Source: Desulfosalsimonas propionicica
Lineage (GTDB): Bacteria; Desulfobacterota; Desulfobacteria; Desulfobacterales; Desulfosalsimonadaceae
Assembly: GCF_013761005.1 (NCBI RefSeq)
Contig: NZ_JACDUS010000011.1
Location: 1-64,000 of the forward strand
DNA length: 64,000 nucleotides
Direction: 5' to 3'
Shown here: positions 23,696 through 32,634 of the stretch, one piece after another
How positions within the stretch are numbered: the stretch's first letter is position 1
How the letters are laid out: every line of letters begins with the position of its first letter
Notes under the pieces: generated by a model
Told to the model about the DNA's origin: nothing
Seen by the model: only the letters and a program-made list of their open reading frames with translations
The model's database searches: none
Translations under genes and position numbers: made by a program

Positions 23696-25330
23696 CTACT
23701 TTCCAAACGGGCACTTGGGAAAGGTGCAGGCCTTGCAACTCAGGCAGAATCCACCCTGGGCATAGGCGGCCATGTCCTTTCGGGTCAGGTGCTGGCCGGC
23801 CAGCAGTCTCGGCAGAATCAGGTCCAGGCTCGTGGTTTTGTGAAACAGGGCGCACGCCGGAACGCCCAGAACCCGGGCGTGATTGATCCGGCCCACCAGG
23901 GTCATGGCCCCGGGCAGGATGGGCGCGCCGTAAAGCACATCTTCCAGGCCCGCGCGGATCAGGCCCGTGTGGGTCTGGTCATCCGGGTCCACGGACAATC
24001 CTGCGGTGGTGATGATCAGGTCCGCGCCGCAGGCAAGCAGGTTGGAGACCTCTTGTGCGATCTGGTCTGCCTCGTCTGCTGAAACCGCCGCATGCACCAC
24101 CTGGCAGTTGAAGTATTCCACCTTGCGCCGGATCACCGGCTCGAATTTGTCTTCAATCAGGCCCCTGTACACCTCGGTTCCCGTGACCAGAATGCCCACT
24201 TTTGCCGGTTTGATGGGAAGAACCGTAAACAGGGGCGGTTTTTCAATGGTTTCCAGGGCATGTTCGAAATGGCTGCGGTCCAGATATAGGGGGATGGCCC
24301 GGGAGCCGGCAAAGGGCTTGTCCTTTTCCACCAGGATGTTGTTTTGCCGGCTGGTGCACATGACATTGGGCACCAGGTTGAAATTCTCCAGTGCGGCTGT
24401 GTCAATGGAAAGAAGCCCGGTCACCGAGGCGTGGAAATTGATTTTGCCTTCAGCAGGAGGGGCCGGGTAATAGACATTGGGCCCGGCCATTTTTTCGGCA
24501 AAGGCCAGCACAGCGTCGTTTTCATGGATCCAGCGATCTGAGGAAACCGGCGCGTCCTCGACGTAAACCCTGGACCGGCCCATCTGCTGGAGGCGGCACA
24601 GATCCCCGGCGCTGATTTCCTGGCCCGCCTTGAATTCCGGTCCTTTGGAAACCCCGGGCACGATCCGGGTCATGTCATGCAGGGCTTTTTTCCCCACGGC
24701 TTCCTCCACGGGAACAGCTGCGATTTCCGGTGCCGGCTGTTCGGCCAGGCAGTCATGATCCAGCACATGGCGGTACGGGGCCTCTCCCTGGCATCCCCGG
24801 CAGATGGAGCCGTCTTTTTTGGGATAGGCCTCCCCGCAGGCGGCGCATACGGCAATATCCCCCATTTCAGGCTTTTTGACCAGCCGCTGGCGGACATTGA
24901 CCGGCATCACTGACAGGTATTGGTCCCCGGCTGCCTCGATTTCGGCAAAAAGCCGGTCTGTGTCCTGCTCCTGCTTGGTTGTGCGCTTTAAAAACCAGTC
25001 CCGGATTTCCTGGAAATCTTCAAGCTTGTCAAGCTCAATGCTCACCCGCCAGCCCGCAAAGGTGTACTTGTCATACAGGCTCAGGGCGTATCTGCCCAGG
25101 TTGATAACTTTCATCCAGCTGTTTCCGGTGCTGCACAGGGTCAGCAGCTGCACTGCGTCTGGCAGGCATTTGCCGGTTTCCACAACAGCTTCAAACAGGG
25201 TGCCTTCAGGCAGCTTCTCTTTGGCCGCCTCCACCATGTAGCCGCCGATGAGCAGGCCCGGGGCCGGGTATCCGTGAAACCGCCGGGCCAGTTCCATAAA
25301 TTCCGAAAATGAGTATTGGCCGATGTTCAT
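23696..25330 (-). CDS. FmdE-like domain fused to a molybdopterin-binding domain
   Basis: The 544-residue protein has an FmdE-type domain at 1-160 (FSEFMELARRFHGYPAPGLLIGGYM, CSTGNS), a four-Cys zinc knuckle (CAACGEAYPKKDGSICRGC, about 162-180), a linker, and a MoaB/MogA-like molybdopterin-binding domain at about 365-520 (ILVTGTEVY, DLIITTAGLSVDPDD). The C-terminus adds CLSCKACTFPKCPFGK. FmdE homologues accompany molybdo/tungsto-enzymes; the combination suggests metal-pterin handling or redox sensing. ATG at 25330 follows AAAGG. Last gene of the sigma-54-controlled cytochrome operon, with no molybdoenzyme nearby. Function uncertain. Confidence 0.82.
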   Translation of the reverse strand: MNIGQYSFSEFMELARRFHGYPAPGLLIGGYMVEAAKEKLPEGTLFEAVVETGKCLPDAVQLLTLCSTGNSWMKVINLGRYALSLYDKYTFAGWRVSIELDKLEDFQEIRDWFLKRTTKQEQDTDRLFAEIEAAGDQYLSVMPVNVRQRLVKKPEMGDIAVCAACGEAYPKKDGSICRGCQGEAPYRHVLDHDCLAEQPAPEIAAVPVEEAVGKKALHDMTRIVPGVSKGPEFKAGQEISAGDLCRLQQMGRSRVYVEDAPVSSDRWIHENDAVLAFAEKMAGPNVYYPAPPAEGKINFHASVTGLLSIDTAALENFNLVPNVMCTSRQNNILVEKDKPFAGSRAIPLYLDRSHFEHALETIEKPPLFTVLPIKPAKVGILVTGTEVYRGLIEDKFEPVIRRKVEYFNCQVVHAAVSADEADQIAQEVSNLLACGADLIITTAGLSVDPDDQTHTGLIRAGLEDVLYGAPILPGAMTLVGRINHARVLGVPACALFHKTTSLDLILPRLLAGQHLTRKDMAAYAQGGFCLSCKACTFPKCPFGK

Positions 25331-25412
25331 GATATAAAAGCCTTTCTTTGAGTATAAGTTCATTTGCCGGAATCGTTTATACTCCTGAAAGGCGCAGAGA
25401 TAAAGTCAAAAA

Positions 25413-26057
25413 TCAGGACCCGGCTTTTTCCCAGTCCTCAACCGCCTCTGGTTCCTCAAGATCCTCCCATCCCGTGATCATGGCCTTGAGATGCGCAAAC
25501 ACGGTTGCCCCGGTGGTGGTCATGTACACGTGAATGATGACAAAAACCAATATCGCATACGCCATGGCCGTATGAACAAAGGCCACCTGGGAAAGGGTCA
25601 GAAAATCCAGTCCCCAGGCCGCCCATGAATTGTAACTCCAGTACAAAAATCCGGAGATCATCTGTATGGGAAGCATCACCGCGGCCAGCGACAAATAGGT
25701 CAGCCGCTGGAGCGGGTTATGCTTGGCTTTTTTGCTTTTTGGCACCGGGTGGGTTTCGCCCCTGAAAATGCCGTAGCTGTAATAGCGGATCACAGTGAGC
25801 ATCTTGCGCGTCGTGGGTATGTATTGTTTCCATTCCCCGGTGGTAAACATCCAGAAGGTGAAAAAGAAAAAAGCGATCAGCCATGCCAGGCCGGTAAAGT
25901 TGTGGATGTTCACCGCATCCTGAAACCCGCTCAGGACAAACATGCCGTGTACTTCCAGCCCGGTGGCCAGCAGCACCGCAATCAGTGCCATTTGCAGCCA
26001 GTGCCAGAAACGCTCGTAACGTGAATACAGGTAAATGCGCTTTGGTTGCCCGGTCAT
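25413..26057 (-). CDS. Membrane cytochrome b (hydrogenase/formate dehydrogenase gamma type)
   Basis: A 214-residue protein with four transmembrane helices (about 20-38, 55-72, 120-140, 160-185) and His in the right places for two b hemes (RFWHWLQM, VHGM, NIHNFTG, FVHTAMAY, IIHVYMTT). It passes electrons between menaquinol and periplasmic c-type cytochromes. The 4-bp gap to the octaheme cytochrome gene indicates that they form one complex, and the octaheme protein has its own membrane anchor. Confidence 0.88.
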   Translation of the reverse strand: MTGQPKRIYLYSRYERFWHWLQMALIAVLLATGLEVHGMFVLSGFQDAVNIHNFTGLAWLIAFFFFTFWMFTTGEWKQYIPTTRKMLTVIRYYSYGIFRGETHPVPKSKKAKHNPLQRLTYLSLAAVMLPIQMISGFLYWSYNSWAAWGLDFLTLSQVAFVHTAMAYAILVFVIIHVYMTTTGATVFAHLKAMITGWEDLEEPEAVEDWEKAGS

Positions 26058-26061
26058 TTTA

Positions 26062-27663
26062 TCAGTTCTCCTTTCTGCTGCCGTTTGCCACTATGCGGCC
26101 GATGGCGTGCAGGCCCACGGCCGCCAGCGCGCCAATGGCCAGAATCCATGCCGCAAAGTCCATTAAGGCAAAATGGTCCCTTCCAGGCATGTAGAAACCG
26201 GCCAGATTGGACAGACGCCCGTTTTCAGGGCGGTGGCAGGCGCGGCAGGAAAGCGTGTTTTCCTTTGGGGCCACCATGTGGGTTGTGGGAAACACGTAAG
26301 TGGTTTCCACAAATCCCATTTCCCCGGAATAGGGCAGATCCATCAGGGCCATGCCCCGGGTGTTGGCGTTCTGCCAGTCAAAGGTTTTCCAGTACCCGTT
26401 GTTTTCCTCTGAAAGAAGGGGGGTGATCAGGGTGTTGTGTACCTTGTCATAGGGCTGCATGGCCCAATGGACCTTGAACGGAAAAATCCGTGACTGACCC
26501 TCTCCGCGCTCGCCTACAGGATGGCTGACCCGAACAACCCCGGAGGGATCGATGACATCTTTTGCGGTCAATGCGGCAACCGAGCCGTTGTACCAGAAAT
26601 ATTGCGGCTCCACGTTTTTCTCCCAGCCGAACTCGCCCTTGATGGATTTGTATACCGGCCGGCCAAATTCTCCTTTTTCGATATAGGGCTTGCCGTCTTT
26701 GAGTTTGCCGGCCTTGGACCAGTCCCATGTCATTTCCGTGGCATGGGCCCGGGCAAATTCAGGAATATGGCAGCTCTGGCAGGCCACCATGTCGGTGTGG
26801 TCGTTGAGTTTGCCCTCCTTGTGCGGGCTTGCTGTGTGACAGGATTCACAGGAGATTTTCGGGGCCAGGTCATCTTCCACAAGGCTTTTGCGCTCCGAGA
26901 CCGCAGGCGTGGAATAGACCCGGCCGGCCACCTGATGTTTGCTGGTGGTATGGCAGCGGGTGCAGGAAAAATTTTCGCCGTCGATTCCCATATGCACATC
27001 CAGGGTTCGCCTGGGGTTGATCAGGGAGGCATCCAGATCCCCGTGCTTGACTGCTTCACCGCCGCCGCCGTTGAAGTGGCAGGAGCCGCAGTTCTGTCGG
27101 TCCGGCCGTATGATCCGGGTGACGGCCGATGAAATATCGTCCTGGATTTCCGCCACCAGTTCGGTCTCTCCCATTTCCTTGAAAAACTGGTAATCCTTGA
27201 ACTGGGCCTTCCAGTCCATATCTTCTCCGCCGTGGCACACCAGGCAGTTAATGCCGTCTTCCTTGCCGTTCCAGCCGATATGGCAGCTGCTGCATTTTTT
27301 GTCGTTCATCTTGTTGGTGGAAATGCAGAAGTTGTTGATGGAATAACCCGCCTTGCCCACCAGGTCGCCGTCTTCGTAGGGCGAAAGCCATTTCCAGTGG
27401 ATGGTGTGAAACAGCTGATCATCTGCCAGGGAATGGCAGGACAGGCAGGTTTCAGTGATCTGCTGTCCGGATTCAAATGTTTTTTTCATGGCCTCCATTT
27501 TGGAATGATCGGCTGTTGTCCAGTCCCCGGACAGGACACCGGCCTGCCGGGCCATGGCCCGGCCCGGGGCGGGAGGCGTGTCCCGGGCTACGGCCCCGGC
27601 CGGTAAAAAAGCAAGGCATGCGGTTATTGCCAGCAGGAAAAAAATTTTCGTCCTTTTTTGCAA
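26062..27663 (-). CDS. Octaheme c-type cytochrome, tetrathionate-reductase (Otr) type
   Basis: A 533-residue exported multiheme protein: signal peptide 1-26, eight CxxCH heme sites (CLSCH, CSSCH, CLVCH, CGSCH, CTRCH, CESCH, CQSCH, CRACH) and one C-terminal transmembrane helix (about 505-527). Heme count, length and motif spacing fit the octaheme tetrathionate reductase family, which reduces tetrathionate, nitrite or hydroxylamine in vitro. The physiological substrate in sulfate reducers is not established. The adjacent cytochrome b would link it to the quinone pool, the monoheme cytochrome c could be a shuttle. The C-terminal anchor is an addition to the soluble Shewanella type. Confidence 0.87.
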   Translation of the reverse strand: MQKRTKIFFLLAITACLAFLPAGAVARDTPPAPGRAMARQAGVLSGDWTTADHSKMEAMKKTFESGQQITETCLSCHSLADDQLFHTIHWKWLSPYEDGDLVGKAGYSINNFCISTNKMNDKKCSSCHIGWNGKEDGINCLVCHGGEDMDWKAQFKDYQFFKEMGETELVAEIQDDISSAVTRIIRPDRQNCGSCHFNGGGGEAVKHGDLDASLINPRRTLDVHMGIDGENFSCTRCHTTSKHQVAGRVYSTPAVSERKSLVEDDLAPKISCESCHTASPHKEGKLNDHTDMVACQSCHIPEFARAHATEMTWDWSKAGKLKDGKPYIEKGEFGRPVYKSIKGEFGWEKNVEPQYFWYNGSVAALTAKDVIDPSGVVRVSHPVGERGEGQSRIFPFKVHWAMQPYDKVHNTLITPLLSEENNGYWKTFDWQNANTRGMALMDLPYSGEMGFVETTYVFPTTHMVAPKENTLSCRACHRPENGRLSNLAGFYMPGRDHFALMDFAAWILAIGALAAVGLHAIGRIVANGSRKEN

Positions 27664-27723
27664 AACAACCTCCCTCGGGGTTGATTGGGTTTGTGCTGTC
27701 AGGGCCTTGCACGGCCCGGTTTT

Positions 27724-28053
27724 TTATTCACAGGTTGCCGGAGACGGTGAGTCAAAGGCATGGTTATAGAGATAAGTCAGTATGTCGTTTTTGTCTGATT
27801 CAGCAAGGTCCTCCCACTGATCCGCGCACTCGAAGCGTTCATATCGTTGAAAGGCGCGTTCCCATTGGGCCTGGGTTTTGGAGACCGGGTTTAACGGTTC
27901 GGCGGATGCGCCTTCTGTGTGACAGGACCGGCAGTTTTTCCGGAACATGTATTTGCCTTTTCTCTCATTGCCCTGTTCAAATGCCGCAGCCGTTCCCGCA
28001 AGGGCCACAACAAATCCGGCTGTGAGAAATAAACACAATAGTTTTCGAAACAT
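27724..28053 (-). CDS. Periplasmic monoheme cytochrome c
   Basis: A 109-residue protein with a signal peptide (1-24, AAA-FEQ) and one heme site CRSCH near residue 41. Asp/Glu-rich helical remainder; there is no clear Met ligand, so the sixth ligand is unknown. Cys85 and Cys108 may form a disulfide. It sits between the outer-membrane protein and the octaheme cytochrome, so electron shuttling across the periplasm is likely. Confidence 0.88.
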   Translation of the reverse strand: MFRKLLCLFLTAGFVVALAGTAAAFEQGNERKGKYMFRKNCRSCHTEGASAEPLNPVSKTQAQWERAFQRYERFECADQWEDLAESDKNDILTYLYNHAFDSPSPATCE

Positions 28054-28076
28054 GGCTGTCTCCTTAATGGTTATAT

Positions 28077-29768
28077 TTAAAATTGTACGGTTGCAGACAG
28101 ATAATAATTCCAGACGTCGTCGACCACCGGGTTGATGGTGTCAAGCGCGGTGGTGTCGGCAATTTTGACAGGTTTTCCCAGCGGATTGCCGCTGCCGGTG
28201 TACTTGTAATCATAGAATTGCCCGCCGAGCTTGACAAAGAAGTTGTTTCCAAAAATCGGCTGAATGTAATAGGCCTCGTAAACCTCGCCCCGGGCGGCCA
28301 GTTTGCTGCCGATCAGCGAATCTTCAGCGCCGGTAAAGTTAAACCAGTACTTGGATCCCCAGTTGTACTCCAGCCCCAGACGCCCGCTGACAATCGGCAC
28401 CGGGAAAATGGCGCCCGCATATATGCTGTATCCGTCCCGGTCTTCGAGCTCGCCGTTGGAACTCAGCAACCCCATGCCCATCAGCTCGTAAAAGGGATTC
28501 TGCGAAATCCGGGAAGGGTTGGTATGGGTCCAGGAACCGGCCAGAAACCAGTCGATGCGGTCGTTTTCGGTGGGGATCTGCGATCTGATCAACAGGGATG
28601 CCGCATCCCAGTCGCCGATATTGGTTTGGGGCTCCAGGCGGGAAATAAAGCCGCCGTTGTTTTGTTCAAATGTATATGTGCCATCATTGTTTTTCGAAAC
28701 AATAAAGGGCATGACCGCCAGGCCCGTAAAGCCGTCTGTGACATCCCAGGCGTGGGCATAACTGAATTTGAAACTGGTGGTGCCGTTGTCGTATAAATCC
28801 GAAATAATGCCCAGCATGTGAACATCATCGAGTTCGGCCTGGCTGTAATTCAGCGACGCGGCATTTCCCCAGTCGCTTTCATAGCCCACACCATAGCAGA
28901 GTTTAAACGATGCCCCGGGTATGCCGGTGACGTCCTCTAAACCAAAGCTAAGCGATGCGCCGTCAAATTGCCAGTTAATGATGGTGGCCAGCGGAGATCC
29001 CCCCTCGAGGCTGTAATTGCGGTATTCCAGCGGAGGTCCGTCCGTGGACGGCCTTCTTCCGGCAGAAAAGCTGTAAGGGATATCCCCGAGCTGATTTTTA
29101 TAAACAAAATAGGCCCGCTCTACCCGGAGCGTGTCCCCGTGGGGCAGGCTTGCGCTGTTGCCGTCAAAGGTGACATCCCCGAGGCTTCCCTGGTTGAACT
29201 TCACACCTGTGCTGTCGCCGAATACCTTGTATGCGGCCAGCCGGCCCCGGAATTCCAGGTGCTGGTTATACCGGCCCATCATGTTTAAGCGGATGCGGTT
29301 GGTGTAGATAATATCATTGTCTGCGTCATATTTTTCCGGTTCGGGGATCGTCCCGGCGGCTGCCATGCCGGCCACGGTGTCTTGGAACTGCTGTTTTGTG
29401 GCCCCGTTGAAGCCGCCGGGCTCAGTCACAGTCGTGAAAAAACTCTGGATCATCGAAGATGGGGCCATACGGATGTCGTTGTAATGGATGGATTCGGCCC
29501 GGGTCCTGAAATCCACGCCCCAGGAAATCTTATCAGTGGCCGTGTGCAGTTCGGTCTTGTCCACCCGGTCCATTAACATATCAATATCCTCTGTGTTCCA
29601 GTCCTGGCTTTTCTCCATTTTCTCAATTTTTTCCTGAAGTGCTTCCACCTGTTTTTTCAGGTCGCTCAGACTTTCCTGGGCGCATAATACAGGGGGCAGA
29701 AATAAGGTGAATGCCGCCAGCACCGCAAGGATTGCTGGAAAGCATAAAAAATTGGTTTTTTGCCGCAT
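28077..29768 (-). CDS. Outer-membrane porin-like protein (DUF3373 type)
   Basis: A 563-residue protein with a signal peptide (1-30), an N-terminal coiled coil (LKKQVEALQEKIEKMEK, 36-52) and about 16 predicted amphipathic beta strands, ending in an aromatic residue (YLSATVQF), the signal for outer-membrane insertion. Such coiled-coil-plus-barrel proteins with multiheme operons resemble DUF3373 proteins. It may let the substrate of the octaheme cytochrome into the periplasm. First gene of the five-gene operon; its start is 60 bp from the sigma-54 promoter. Confidence 0.78.
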   Translation of the reverse strand: MRQKTNFLCFPAILAVLAAFTLFLPPVLCAQESLSDLKKQVEALQEKIEKMEKSQDWNTEDIDMLMDRVDKTELHTATDKISWGVDFRTRAESIHYNDIRMAPSSMIQSFFTTVTEPGGFNGATKQQFQDTVAGMAAAGTIPEPEKYDADNDIIYTNRIRLNMMGRYNQHLEFRGRLAAYKVFGDSTGVKFNQGSLGDVTFDGNSASLPHGDTLRVERAYFVYKNQLGDIPYSFSAGRRPSTDGPPLEYRNYSLEGGSPLATIINWQFDGASLSFGLEDVTGIPGASFKLCYGVGYESDWGNAASLNYSQAELDDVHMLGIISDLYDNGTTSFKFSYAHAWDVTDGFTGLAVMPFIVSKNNDGTYTFEQNNGGFISRLEPQTNIGDWDAASLLIRSQIPTENDRIDWFLAGSWTHTNPSRISQNPFYELMGMGLLSSNGELEDRDGYSIYAGAIFPVPIVSGRLGLEYNWGSKYWFNFTGAEDSLIGSKLAARGEVYEAYYIQPIFGNNFFVKLGGQFYDYKYTGSGNPLGKPVKIADTTALDTINPVVDDVWNYYLSATVQF

Positions 29769-29827
29769 GTTGGCCTCCGTGGGTTAAGGGTGAATTGTGC
29801 GCATTCCAGTCCGGTGCAGCATGATAT

Positions 29828-29843
29828 GGCAATGTTTGTGCCA
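29828..29843 (-). promoter_or_regulatory. Sigma-54 promoter of the cytochrome operon
   Basis: On the minus strand TGGCAC (29843-29838) and TTGCC (29832-29828) are separated by 5 bp, giving the invariant GG and GC of the -24/-12 promoter. Transcription should start near 29817, about 50 bp before the outer-membrane protein gene. A sigma-54 activator is encoded divergently next to it. Confidence 0.85.
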
Positions 29844-29928
29844 GTTTTTTATTTTGATATAACGCATTGATAAAACGTTTAATTTAAAATTTTTCATGGC
29901 GTTTTCCGGATAAAATTGTTATTATCTT

Positions 29929-29956
29929 ATTAACATGTGTTAATTAACCATTAACA
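29929..29956. promoter_or_regulatory. Three TGTTAAT half-sites: probable activator-binding region
   Basis: Three 7-bp half-sites alternate in orientation: ATTAACA (29929-29935), TGTTAAT (29938-29944), ATTAACA (29950-29956), giving inverted pairs with 2-bp and 5-bp spacers. They lie about 90-110 bp upstream of the -24 element, the normal distance for an enhancer of a sigma-54 activator, and 50 bp before the activator gene, so they may also give autoregulation. Confidence 0.6.
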
Positions 29957-30003
29957 ATTGCGGTAAACAGGATAAGCAGGATAAGCAGGAAAAGTGCTGT
30001 GAA

Positions 30004-31377
30004 ATGAATATCGGGGACCACTGGAAAACCATTTTTGACACCCTCCACGACGGGTTGATTGTCGTGGACACCTCCGGCTGCATTGTTGCGCTCAACCCCG
30101 CGGCCGAGGAGATTACCGGTTTTGCTGCAGAGGAGCTTCAGGGCCGCTCCTGCAGGATACTGAACTGCACAGGATGTAAGTTTGTGGGCAAGGGCAGCGG
30201 GGATAAGTGGTGCAGGCTGTTTGCCGTGGGCGGGGTGAGGGACAAGCAGTGCATGATCACCAAAAAAGATCGCCGGACCGTGCATATTCTAAAAAGCGCC
30301 AGGGTCCTGCGCGATGCATCCGGGGAGATGATCGGGGCCGTGGAGACCCTTACTGATATTTCCCAGCTCGTTCGGCAGCAGGAGGAAATCAAATCCCTGA
30401 AACAGACCTGCCAGCCCGGGGATTCTTTTTACGGAATCCTGGGACAGGCTCCGGTAATGCTCAATCTGTATGGAATGATAGACAACGTGGCCCGTTCGGA
30501 TGCACCGGTGATGATCACCGGGCAAAGCGGAACAGGCAAGGAAATGGTCGCCCGGGCGGTCCACCAGGCGGGCGGGCGCAGGGAAAAACCCTTTATCAAG
30601 GTCAACTGTGCGGCTTTAAACGAAAGTCTTCTGGAAAGCGAGCTTTTCGGTCATGTCAAGGGGGCGTTTACAGGTGCGGACCGCTCCCGGATCGGGCGGT
30701 TTGAAGCCGCCGACCAGGGCACCATCTTCCTTGACGAAATCGGCGATATCCCGCCTTCCACACAGGTGAAGCTGCTTCGTGTGCTGGAGGAAAAAAAGAT
30801 CGAACGGGTGGGGGATCACAATCCCATATCCGTGGATGTGCGCATTGTCACGGCAACCAATAAGGATTTGGAAAACCTGGTCCGGCAGGGGACATTTCGG
30901 GAAGACCTGTATTTCCGGATCAACGTGTTTCCCCTCCAATGCCCGCCCCTGGCCGCGCATCCCGAGGATATTCCACTTCTGACGAGCCATTTCATCAGCC
31001 GCAACATGATCCATTCAGATAAGGATATTGCCGGCATCAGCCCGGCGGCCCTGGATCGGCTTATGGCTTATGACTGGCCCGGCAACGTCCGGGAACTGCG
31101 CAATACCGTCGAGTATGCCTTTGTCCTGTGCCCGGGCGGCACAATTGATGAAATTCATCTCCCCGCCCGGGTCAGGGGTTTTGTCCGGCCGCCTTCGGCC
31201 CCGCCGGCTGTCAATGGCGATGAGACCGGGCAGCGGGGGTTGCTGGAACAGACCCTGCGGCAAACCGGCTGGAACCAGTCCGAAACCGCCCGGATTCTGG
31301 GCGTCAGCCGGGTGACTGTCTGGAAGAGAATCCGGAAATTCGGAATTGAGCGTCCCTGGGCAGCCGGTTCCAGGTAA
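30004..31377 (+). CDS. Sigma-54-dependent activator with Cys-rich PAS sensor
   Basis: The 457-residue protein has an N-terminal PAS domain (8-125), an AAA+ domain (142-370; Walker A GQSGTGKE 173-180, GAFTGA 220-225, Walker [12 protein letters not shown]-finger region) and a Fis-type HTH (420-450; [20 protein letters not shown]). The PAS domain carries Cys26, 50, 55, 58, 70 and 83; C-x4-C-x2-C-x11-C suggests a bound Fe-S cluster, heme or thiol switch. There is no receiver domain, so it senses directly. It is divergent from the octaheme operon, whose promoter is sigma-54 type, and very probably activates it in response to redox or the respiratory substrate. Confidence 0.92.
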   Translation: MNIGDHWKTIFDTLHDGLIVVDTSGCIVALNPAAEEITGFAAEELQGRSCRILNCTGCKFVGKGSGDKWCRLFAVGGVRDKQCMITKKDRRTVHILKSARVLRDASGEMIGAVETLTDISQLVRQQEEIKSLKQTCQPGDSFYGILGQAPVMLNLYGMIDNVARSDAPVMITGQSGTGKEMVARAVHQAGGRREKPFIKVNCAALNESLLESELFGHVKGAFTGADRSRIGRFEAADQGTIFLDEIGDIPPSTQVKLLRVLEEKKIERVGDHNPISVDVRIVTATNKDLENLVRQGTFREDLYFRINVFPLQCPPLAAHPEDIPLLTSHFISRNMIHSDKDIAGISPAALDRLMAYDWPGNVRELRNTVEYAFVLCPGGTIDEIHLPARVRGFVRPPSAPPAVNGDETGQRGLLEQTLRQTGWNQSETARILGVSRVTVWKRIRKFGIERPWAAGSR

Positions 31378-31378
31378 C

Positions 31379-31404
31379 GGCATCAATTGCGGGCAATTGA
31401 TGCC
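31379..31404. terminator. Hairpin between convergent genes
   Basis: Perfect 11-bp stem GGCATCAATTG / CAATTGATGCC with loop CGGG, between the ends of the sigma-54 activator gene and the thiolase gene. It could terminate both, although there is no strong T-run. Confidence 0.5.
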
Positions 31405-31419
31405 GCCCTCAACGATTTT

Positions 31420-32595
31420 TTATCTGTGCACGGTCATGGCCACGGCTTCGCCGCCGCCCAGGCACAAAGAGGCGATGCCGTTTTGAAGATCCCTGCGGAT
31501 CATTTCATAGAGCAGGGTGGTCAGCACCCGGGCCCCGCTTGCGCCGATGGGATGGCCCAGAGAAACGCTGCCGCCATTGACGTTGACCTTGTCGGTGTCC
31601 AGGCCCAGTTCCTTGATCACCGCCACGGTGGAGCCGGAAAACGCCTCGTTGATTTCAAGCAGATCCATGTCTTTTGCGGTCATGCCGATTTTGTTCAGGC
31701 ACTTGGGAATGGCCAGAATCGGGGCCACCAGTACGTATTTCATGTCAATGCCGGCAGAGGCCTGGGCGCCAATGCGGGCCATGGGGGTCAAGCCCAGTTC
31801 CTTTGCCCGGGTGTCGCTCATGACAACCACGGCCGATGCCCCGTCGCTGATAATCGACGCGTTTCCGGCCGTTCCCTTGCCGTCTTTGCGGAAAGCCGGC
31901 TTCATTTTCGACAGGGTTTCAAACGGGGTGGGCTTGGGGTTTTCATCCACGGCAAATTCCGTTGTGTTGCCCTTGCGGTCCCGGATGGGCACCGGTGCGA
32001 TTTCCTGCTTGAAACGGCCCGATTCCACAGCCTCTATTGCCCGGTTATAGGACATTTCTGCGTACCGGTCCTGGTCTTCGCGCGAAACATTGTATTTTTC
32101 AGAGCACAGCTCGTTTGAAACCCCCATGTGAAAATCATTGACAATATCCCACAGACCGTCGTGGATCATGTGGTCCTGGAGAGTGCCCGCACCCATGCGG
32201 TAGCCGAATCTGGCTTTTTCCAGGTAATAGGGGGCCATACTCATGTTTTCCATCCCGCCGGCCACCACCACCTCGGCATCTCCGGCGCCAATGGCCTGGG
32301 CGGCGAGCATCACGGATTTTAATGCAGATCCGCATACTTTGTTAAGGGTCAGGCATTCCACCTCCCAGGGCAGTCCGGCCCTGACTGCGGCTTGGCGGGC
32401 CGGGTTCTGGCCGTAGCCGCAGGGAAGCACCTGGCCCATGATGACCTCGTTGACCGATTCTTTGGAAATGCCCGCCCGCTGGATGGCTTCGGTGATCACA
32501 TGGGCGCCCAGATCTGTTGCGCCGGTGTTGCCCAGGCTGCCGTTAAAGGCGCCCAGGGGGGTTCTTGCTGCACTGACGATAACGGCTTGCGGCAT
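31420..32595 (-). CDS. Acetyl-CoA acetyltransferase (thiolase)
   Basis: A 391-residue thiolase with all catalytic residues: NKVCGSALK (acyl-enzyme Cys88), GHPIGASGAR (His) and CLGGGEAVA (second Cys) at the C-terminus; NEAFSGS is the family signature. It condenses or cleaves acetoacetyl-CoA, or longer 3-ketoacyl-CoA in beta-oxidation. An excellent AAGGAGG lies before the ATG. No other beta-oxidation gene is adjacent, so the direction of use cannot be told from context. Confidence 0.95.
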   Translation of the reverse strand: MPQAVIVSAARTPLGAFNGSLGNTGATDLGAHVITEAIQRAGISKESVNEVIMGQVLPCGYGQNPARQAAVRAGLPWEVECLTLNKVCGSALKSVMLAAQAIGAGDAEVVVAGGMENMSMAPYYLEKARFGYRMGAGTLQDHMIHDGLWDIVNDFHMGVSNELCSEKYNVSREDQDRYAEMSYNRAIEAVESGRFKQEIAPVPIRDRKGNTTEFAVDENPKPTPFETLSKMKPAFRKDGKGTAGNASIISDGASAVVVMSDTRAKELGLTPMARIGAQASAGIDMKYVLVAPILAIPKCLNKIGMTAKDMDLLEINEAFSGSTVAVIKELGLDTDKVNVNGGSVSLGHPIGASGARVLTTLLYEMIRRDLQNGIASLCLGGGEAVAMTVHR

Positions 32596-32634
32596 ATTGC
32601 CTCCTTATTGGTTAAATTTTTTTTACGGTTCAAC

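Noticed and set aside
26062-27663. Assignment as NrfA-type nitrite reductase
   Set aside because: It has eight CxxCH sites and no CxxCK heme site, so it fits the octaheme family and not pentaheme NrfA.
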